A DNA stretch of 64,000 bases from Runella sp. SP2 (GTDB lineage: Bacteria > Bacteroidota > Bacteroidia > Cytophagales > Spirosomataceae), in contig NZ_CP031030.1 in NCBI RefSeq assembly GCF_003711225.1, positions 310,001 through 374,000 of the forward strand, in the 5' to 3' direction. Positions 60,350 to 64,000 of this stretch are shown here, one piece after another; the first letter of the stretch is position 1, and every line of letters starts with the position of its first letter. The notes under the pieces are model-generated. The model was not told the origin of the DNA. It worked only from the letters and a program-made list of their open reading frames with translations, and did not search any database. A program made the translations under genes and the position numbers.

Positions 60350-61720
60350 ATGTCGGAAAAGCAACACAAAATCTTACTCACCGAAGACGAAATTCCAAGA
60401 CATTGGTACAACATTCAGGCAGATATGCCCAACAAGCCGCTGCCGCCTTTGCACCCCGCTACCAAGCAGCCCGTAGGGCCAGGCGATTTGGCTCCGTTGT
60501 TTCCGATGGAGCTGATTAAGCAAGAAGTGTCCCAAGAAAGATACATCGAAATCCCCGAAGAAGTACGCGAAATCTACAAGCTGTGGCGTCCAACGCCCAT
60601 GTTCCGTGCGCATCGCTTGGAAAAAATGCTGGACACGCCCGCAAAAATCTACTACAAATACGAAGGCGTAAGTCCATCGGGTAGCCACAAAACCAACACC
60701 GCGGTGGCGCAGGCGTACTACAACAAGATGGAAGGTGTAAAACGCATTACTACCGAAACAGGCGCAGGGCAGTGGGGAACGGCCTTGGCCATTGCCTGTC
60801 AGATGTTTGGCATTGAGTGTGAGGTGTTTCAGGTGCGTATTAGCTATAACCAAAAACCGTATCGCAAAGCCCTCATCGAATCGTTTGGGGCCAAGATTTT
60901 CCCTTCTCCTTCGGAACTGACGCAGTCGGGACGGAAGATTTTGGAACAATATCCCGACACCCCAGGAAGCTTAGGAATTGCTATTTCGGAGGCGATTGAG
61001 TGTGCCGTTCAGGACGAAAACTGTAAATACGCCCTCGGAAGCGTACTGAACCACGTGTTGATGCACCAGACCATCATTGGCCAAGAGTGTTTGGTACAGA
61101 TGGAAAAAGCGGGCGATTATCCCGACGTCGTCATTGCGCCGCTGGGTGGTGGCTCCAACTTTGCAGGGATTTCGTTCCCATTTTTACACAAAAATATCAC
61201 CGAAGGTAAAAACGTGCGCGCCATTGCGGTAGAACCTGCTTCGTGTCCTAAACTTACCAAGGGTGAATTCCGCTACGACTTTGGCGATTCGGCTGGGTTT
61301 ACCCCGTTGTTGCCGATGTACACCTTGGGTCACAACTTCCGTCCTGCGGCCATTCACGCGGGTGGTTTGCGTTACCACGGAGCGTCGGTATTGTGTTCAC
61401 AGTTGTTGAAAGACGGCCTCATCGAAGCCAATGCCATTCAGCAGTTGGAGTGTTTTGAGGCAGGGGTGGCTTTTGCCAAAGCCGAAGGAATTATCCCCGC
61501 GCCCGAAGCCACGCACGGCATCGCGCAGGTATTTAGAGAAGCGCAGCGTTGCAAAGAAGAAGGCAAATCAGAGACGATTTTGTTCAACCTCTGCGGCCAC
61601 GGTTTCTTGGATATGCAGGCTTACATGGACTATTTCGACGGTAAACTCTCCGACCATTTCTTGACCGACGATGAATTGAAATCGGGCTTGAAAGAACTAG
61701 AGGGTTATCCAATGGCCTAA
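60350..61720 (+). CDS. trpB: Tryptophan synthase beta chain, TrpB2 type
   Basis: 456 residues, longer than the TrpB1 form and with the TrpB2-type N-terminal extension (PRHWYNIQADMPNKPLPPLH). The PLP Lys is in PSGSHKTNTAVAQAYY, and the phosphate loop is PLGGGSNFAGI. ETGAGQWGTALAIA is the conserved substrate-loop region. TrpB2 enzymes condense serine with indole and often lack a TrpA partner; no trpA or other trp gene is nearby here, so an indole-salvage role is plausible. The start follows the RAYT repeat cluster by 94 bp. Confidence 0.93.
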   Translation: MSEKQHKILLTEDEIPRHWYNIQADMPNKPLPPLHPATKQPVGPGDLAPLFPMELIKQEVSQERYIEIPEEVREIYKLWRPTPMFRAHRLEKMLDTPAKIYYKYEGVSPSGSHKTNTAVAQAYYNKMEGVKRITTETGAGQWGTALAIACQMFGIECEVFQVRISYNQKPYRKALIESFGAKIFPSPSELTQSGRKILEQYPDTPGSLGIAISEAIECAVQDENCKYALGSVLNHVLMHQTIIGQECLVQMEKAGDYPDVVIAPLGGGSNFAGISFPFLHKNITEGKNVRAIAVEPASCPKLTKGEFRYDFGDSAGFTPLLPMYTLGHNFRPAAIHAGGLRYHGASVLCSQLLKDGLIEANAIQQLECFEAGVAFAKAEGIIPAPEATHGIAQVFREAQRCKEEGKSETILFNLCGHGFLDMQAYMDYFDGKLSDHFLTDDELKSGLKELEGYPMA

Positions 61721-61728
61721 TAAAAATA

Positions 61729-61769
61729 AAAGCGAGAGGTTGTCCCAAAAGGATAGCCTCTCGCTTTTT
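61729..61769. terminator. Terminator after trpB
   Basis: An 11-bp stem AAAGCGAGAGG / CCTCTCGCTTT flanked by A and T runs. It sits between the trpB stop and a possible gene remnant on the other strand, so it may once have served both. Confidence 0.85.
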
Positions 61770-61851
61770 ATTGATTTGTTTTTCTGTAAGTTACGTTAAA
61801 AAGCACCCAGTCTTCGATGGCGCGAACGTCCAGCTGCTCCAAATCCCGTGT
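61768..61851 (-). pseudogene. Possible 3' remnant of a minus-strand gene
   Basis: On the minus strand a frame reads RDLEQLDVRAIEDWVLFN, then VTYRKTNQ and a stop. It ends right at the trpB-side terminator, as a gene's tail would. A stop lies just upstream of it, so only about 27 codons survive. Base composition shifts to AT-rich directly beyond. The 5' part may have been lost when the alpha/beta-hydrolase gene region arrived. The parent family is not recognised. The rest of the gap to 61944 shows nothing. Confidence 0.35.
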
Positions 61852-61944
61852 TTAAAGATATTAGAGCGGCGCACATTCGATTGTTGTTAGTAGTTTTAGT
61901 AGGATAGTTTCAATAGAAAAATTATGTAGTAAACGAGAAAAACT

Positions 61945-63003
61945 ATGGTATTACGATCCTTCATTATCCTGATTCTGTTCGTTTATAACTCAGCATTTGG
62001 ACAGATTAAAACAGAAAGTTTTGAGTTTATTCATAACGGTAAAAAACTTAGGGGACTTCTGGATTTACCAATTGGACAAAAGCCGACTTCAGTAATTTTA
62101 ATTGTTCAAGGTTACGGAAAAAGTAATATTGTAGAAGGAAATTGGTATTACGATTTACGCTCAAACTTTGTAAAACTTGGACTTGCTTGTGTTATTTGGG
62201 ATAAACCTGGTTGTGGAAAAAGTGAAGGTGAATTTGACGTAAATCAAACAGTACAAAGTAGTGCTGATGAGGTTCTTTCTGCAATTAAAGAAATAGAAAG
62301 TAAAAATATTGCAGGGGCTACCAATATTGGACTTTGGGGGATTAGCCGTGCAGGATGGATTTGCCCTTTGGTAATTCAAGAATATCCAAAAATTGCCTAT
62401 TGGATTTCGGTGAGTGGAACAGATGATAAAGAAAATTTTGGCTACTTGCTTGAAACAAATCTTAGAATTGAAGGAAGAAGTGAAACTGAAATACAACTAT
62501 TGGTTTCAGAATGGCAACGAGGTAATGATATATTTAGAAAAGGTGGGGCATTTGCTGAATATCAAAAAGCGACACAAAATCTAAGGAAGGATTCTTTTTG
62601 GATTTTTTTAAACAATTCTTCAGAAACCGAAGAGTCCTATTTGTCTAAGCAGAAACAATTTATAAGTGAACATCATAAATTTGACAGAAAAACAGGACTA
62701 ATGATATACGTTCCCAATTTTCGGAAAACGCTTATGAAAATTCAATGCCCTGTACTAGCAATTTTTGGAGAAAAAGACGCAAATATTAATTGGAGAGAAA
62801 CGATTGCCCTCTATAAAGAAACAATAGGAAAAAGAACTAAAGCTAAGCTAACAATAAAGACTTATCCTGATTGTAACCATAACCTTAAAAGTTGCAAAAC
62901 AGGTGGTATGAAAGAAACTATTGAAAACAGTAATAAATATCAACCACCATGTGATGGATATTTTGATACAATGTCGGAATGGTTTAAAAAAATAGTGCTC
63001 TAA
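61945..63003 (+). CDS. Exported alpha/beta hydrolase (S33/BAAT-like)
   Basis: 352 residues with signal peptide MVLRSFIILILFVYNSAFGQ. The alpha/beta-hydrolase elements are the oxyanion strand SVILIVQGYGKSN, VIWDKPGCGKSEG, the nucleophile elbow GLWGISRAGWICPL (GxSxG), the acid Asp in AIFGEKDANINW and His in YPDCNHNLKSC. It resembles exported esterase/peptidase-like hydrolases; the substrate is unknown. It is AT-rich compared with trpB and metG on either side, and short gene-tail-like remnants flank it, which suggests acquisition. Confidence 0.85.
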   Translation: MVLRSFIILILFVYNSAFGQIKTESFEFIHNGKKLRGLLDLPIGQKPTSVILIVQGYGKSNIVEGNWYYDLRSNFVKLGLACVIWDKPGCGKSEGEFDVNQTVQSSADEVLSAIKEIESKNIAGATNIGLWGISRAGWICPLVIQEYPKIAYWISVSGTDDKENFGYLLETNLRIEGRSETEIQLLVSEWQRGNDIFRKGGAFAEYQKATQNLRKDSFWIFLNNSSETEESYLSKQKQFISEHHKFDRKTGLMIYVPNFRKTLMKIQCPVLAIFGEKDANINWRETIALYKETIGKRTKAKLTIKTYPDCNHNLKSCKTGGMKETIENSNKYQPPCDGYFDTMSEWFKKIVL

Positions 63004-63061
63004 AAATAAAAAACTAACACCAATAACATCGCCTTCATAGCCGCTAAAAACCAAGCTATAA

Positions 63062-63127
63062 AACGCCCGTAAGCGCTTGGAAGGGGAGAAGTACGGCGAT
63101 CGTTTGATTGGTATTTTTAAAAAGTAA
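63062..63127 (+). pseudogene. Possible 3' remnant of a plus-strand gene
   Basis: A 21-codon frame NARKRLEGEKYGDRLIGIFKK with stop TAA at 63125-63127 ends in the terminator stem at 63120. A stop precedes it immediately. The composition is like that of native genes. It may be the tail of a gene interrupted by the AT-rich hydrolase region. Coding status is uncertain because of the short length. Confidence 0.3.
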
Positions 63128-63160
63128 GCGGCTGCCCTTTTGGGGCAGCCGCTTACTTTT
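63120..63160. terminator. Bidirectional terminator before metG 3' end
   Basis: A perfect 18-bp stem from AAAAGTAAGCGGCTGCCC to its inverse, with loop TTTTG, flanked by A and T runs on both sides. It serves the convergent metG gene and whatever is transcribed from the left. Confidence 0.88.
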
Positions 63161-63180
63161 AGAATCAGGTTCGAATCAAG

Positions 63181-64000
63181 TTACGAAATCGACGCGCCTG
63201 ACCACACTTCTTTGTGGGGCTGGAGTAGCGATAGGCTGCCGTCGCGGTCTTCGGCCATGAGAATCATCCCGTTAGATTCTTGTCCCATGATTTTGCGAGG
63301 GGCGAGGTTGGCGATGAACGTCACTTGGCGACCAATCATTTCTTCGGGTGAAAAATGTTTGGCAATTCCGCTCAGAATCGTGCGTTTTTCAAAGCCATCG
63401 TCCACCAAAAATTTCAATAATTTATCACTTTTAGGAACGCGTTCGGCTTCCAAAATGGTACCGATGCGAAGGTCTAATTTGGCAAAATCGTCGAACTGAA
63501 CCGTTGGTTTAAGTTCAGGGACGGATTTGGTCGCTAATTCGTTCATTTTCTTTGCGTCGTGCAGTTTTTGTACTTGTTTTTCGATGACCGAGTCCTCGAT
63601 TTTTTCAAACAATAAGAAAGCTTCGCCAATGGCTTGGCCTTCTGCCAACAGGTCGCTTCTGCCCGCTTCTTCCCACTGCTGTTGGCTGAGCGACAGTTGG
63701 TTGCGCAGCTTTTCGGCGGTAAACGGCAAGAAAGGCTCGCTCACGATGGCCAGGTTAGCGGCAATCTGAAGCGCAATGTGCATGATGGTATTTACGCGCT
63801 CGGCGTCGGTTTTAATGACTTGCCAAGGCTGGGTTTCGGCCAAGTATTTGTTGCCCAAACGCGCCAAATCCATCAACAACGCCAAGCCTTCGCGGAAACG
63901 ATAGTTTTCGAGGGCATCCCCAATTTTGACGGGGAGTTCGGCCAATGAAGCGAGCGTCTCACGGTCAAAATCCGTTAACTCACCCAAGGCAGGAACGCTA
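63181..64000 (-). CDS. metG: Methionyl-tRNA synthetase, C-terminal part (5' end beyond the window)
   Basis: The frame is open to the window's right edge (about 273 residues seen). The first half is the anticodon-binding helical domain (KYLAETQPWQVIKTDAERVN, with the Trp that contacts the CAU anticodon). The last 110 residues are the EMAPII/Arc1p-like tRNA-binding OB domain (FAKLDLRIGTILEAERVPKS, RQVTFIANLAPRKIMGQESN, GMILMAEDRDG). That C-terminal appendix promotes dimerisation and tRNA binding. The catalytic domain with HIGH and KMSKS lies outside the window. Confidence 0.95.
   Translation of the reverse strand, partial: SVPALGELTDFDRETLASLAELPVKIGDALENYRFREGLALLMDLARLGNKYLAETQPWQVIKTDAERVNTIMHIALQIAANLAIVSEPFLPFTAEKLRNQLSLSQQQWEEAGRSDLLAEGQAIGEAFLLFEKIEDSVIEKQVQKLHDAKKMNELATKSVPELKPTVQFDDFAKLDLRIGTILEAERVPKSDKLLKFLVDDGFEKRTILSGIAKHFSPEEMIGRQVTFIANLAPRKIMGQESNGMILMAEDRDGSLSLLQPHKEVWSGASIS

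Overview
The window reads as chromosomal DNA of a Bacteroidota bacterium, most likely a Cytophagales/Spirosomataceae (Runella-like) species. The basis is gene content (AAA-ATPase_like/PD-(D/E)XK proteins, GH3-beta-lactamase fusion, DUF1080 plus Gfo/Idh pair, lipoprotein cytochrome with a CxxCH haem site, HAE1- and HME-type RND pumps, LytS-type kinases, BlaI/M56 pair) and repeated TAnnTTTG -7 promoter boxes typical of the phylum. The genus is inference. No rRNA, tRNA or CRISPR array was recognised.

Layout. 1-2.7 kb: tandem near-identical AAA-ATPase_like/PD-(D/E)XK genes. 2.7-4.5 kb: exported hypothetical and universal stress protein. 4.6-10 kb: BlaI repressor, M56 (BlaR1-like) peptidase, then three tandem peptidase-less copies of its membrane anchor and sensor half, behind a palindromic operator. 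10.1-11 kb: dienelactone hydrolase. 11.2-16.7 kb: CzcCBA-type metal efflux operon with four 11-bp phased repeats upstream. 17-20.3 kb: sufC, sufD, D-2-hydroxyacid dehydrogenase. 20.3-20.9 kb: HepT/MntA toxin-antitoxin pair. 20.9-24 kb: GH3-serine hydrolase fusion with a palindromic element inserted in frame. 24-28.4 kb: Trk/Ktr potassium uptake and pckA. 28.5-33 kb: trypsin-like protease, REP-like cluster, SDR, XRE regulator, aldehyde dehydrogenase. 33.2-38.6 kb: two LytS-type kinases (the first apparently a pseudokinase), DUF1080 and Gfo/Idh proteins. 38.6-43.1 kb: TPR protein and heparinase II/III-like enzyme. 43.2-51.4 kb: response regulator, histidine kinase, small membrane protein and HAE1 efflux pump in one unit. 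51.7-55.1 kb: HEAT/cytochrome c lipoprotein.

55.1-59.1 kb is the most unusual part. A compact AT-rich three-gene operon (ABC/AAA ATPase, TOPRIM-like protein, DUF262 protein) sits between the intact 3' end of the cytochrome gene and a 147-bp, about 94% identical second copy of that 3' end. This is the footprint of an inserted genomic island. The gene set resembles the logic of ATPase plus TOPRIM phage-defence systems (PARIS, Gabija) with a DUF262 component added; defence function is inference.

59.1-60.3 kb: a frameshifted REP-associated tyrosine transposase (RAYT), flanked by CTTCCCGAAAG hairpins and followed by a tandem triplication of its own 3' end. 60.3-64 kb: TrpB2-type tryptophan synthase beta chain, an AT-rich alpha/beta hydrolase bracketed by two possible gene remnants, and the 3' part of metG running off the window.
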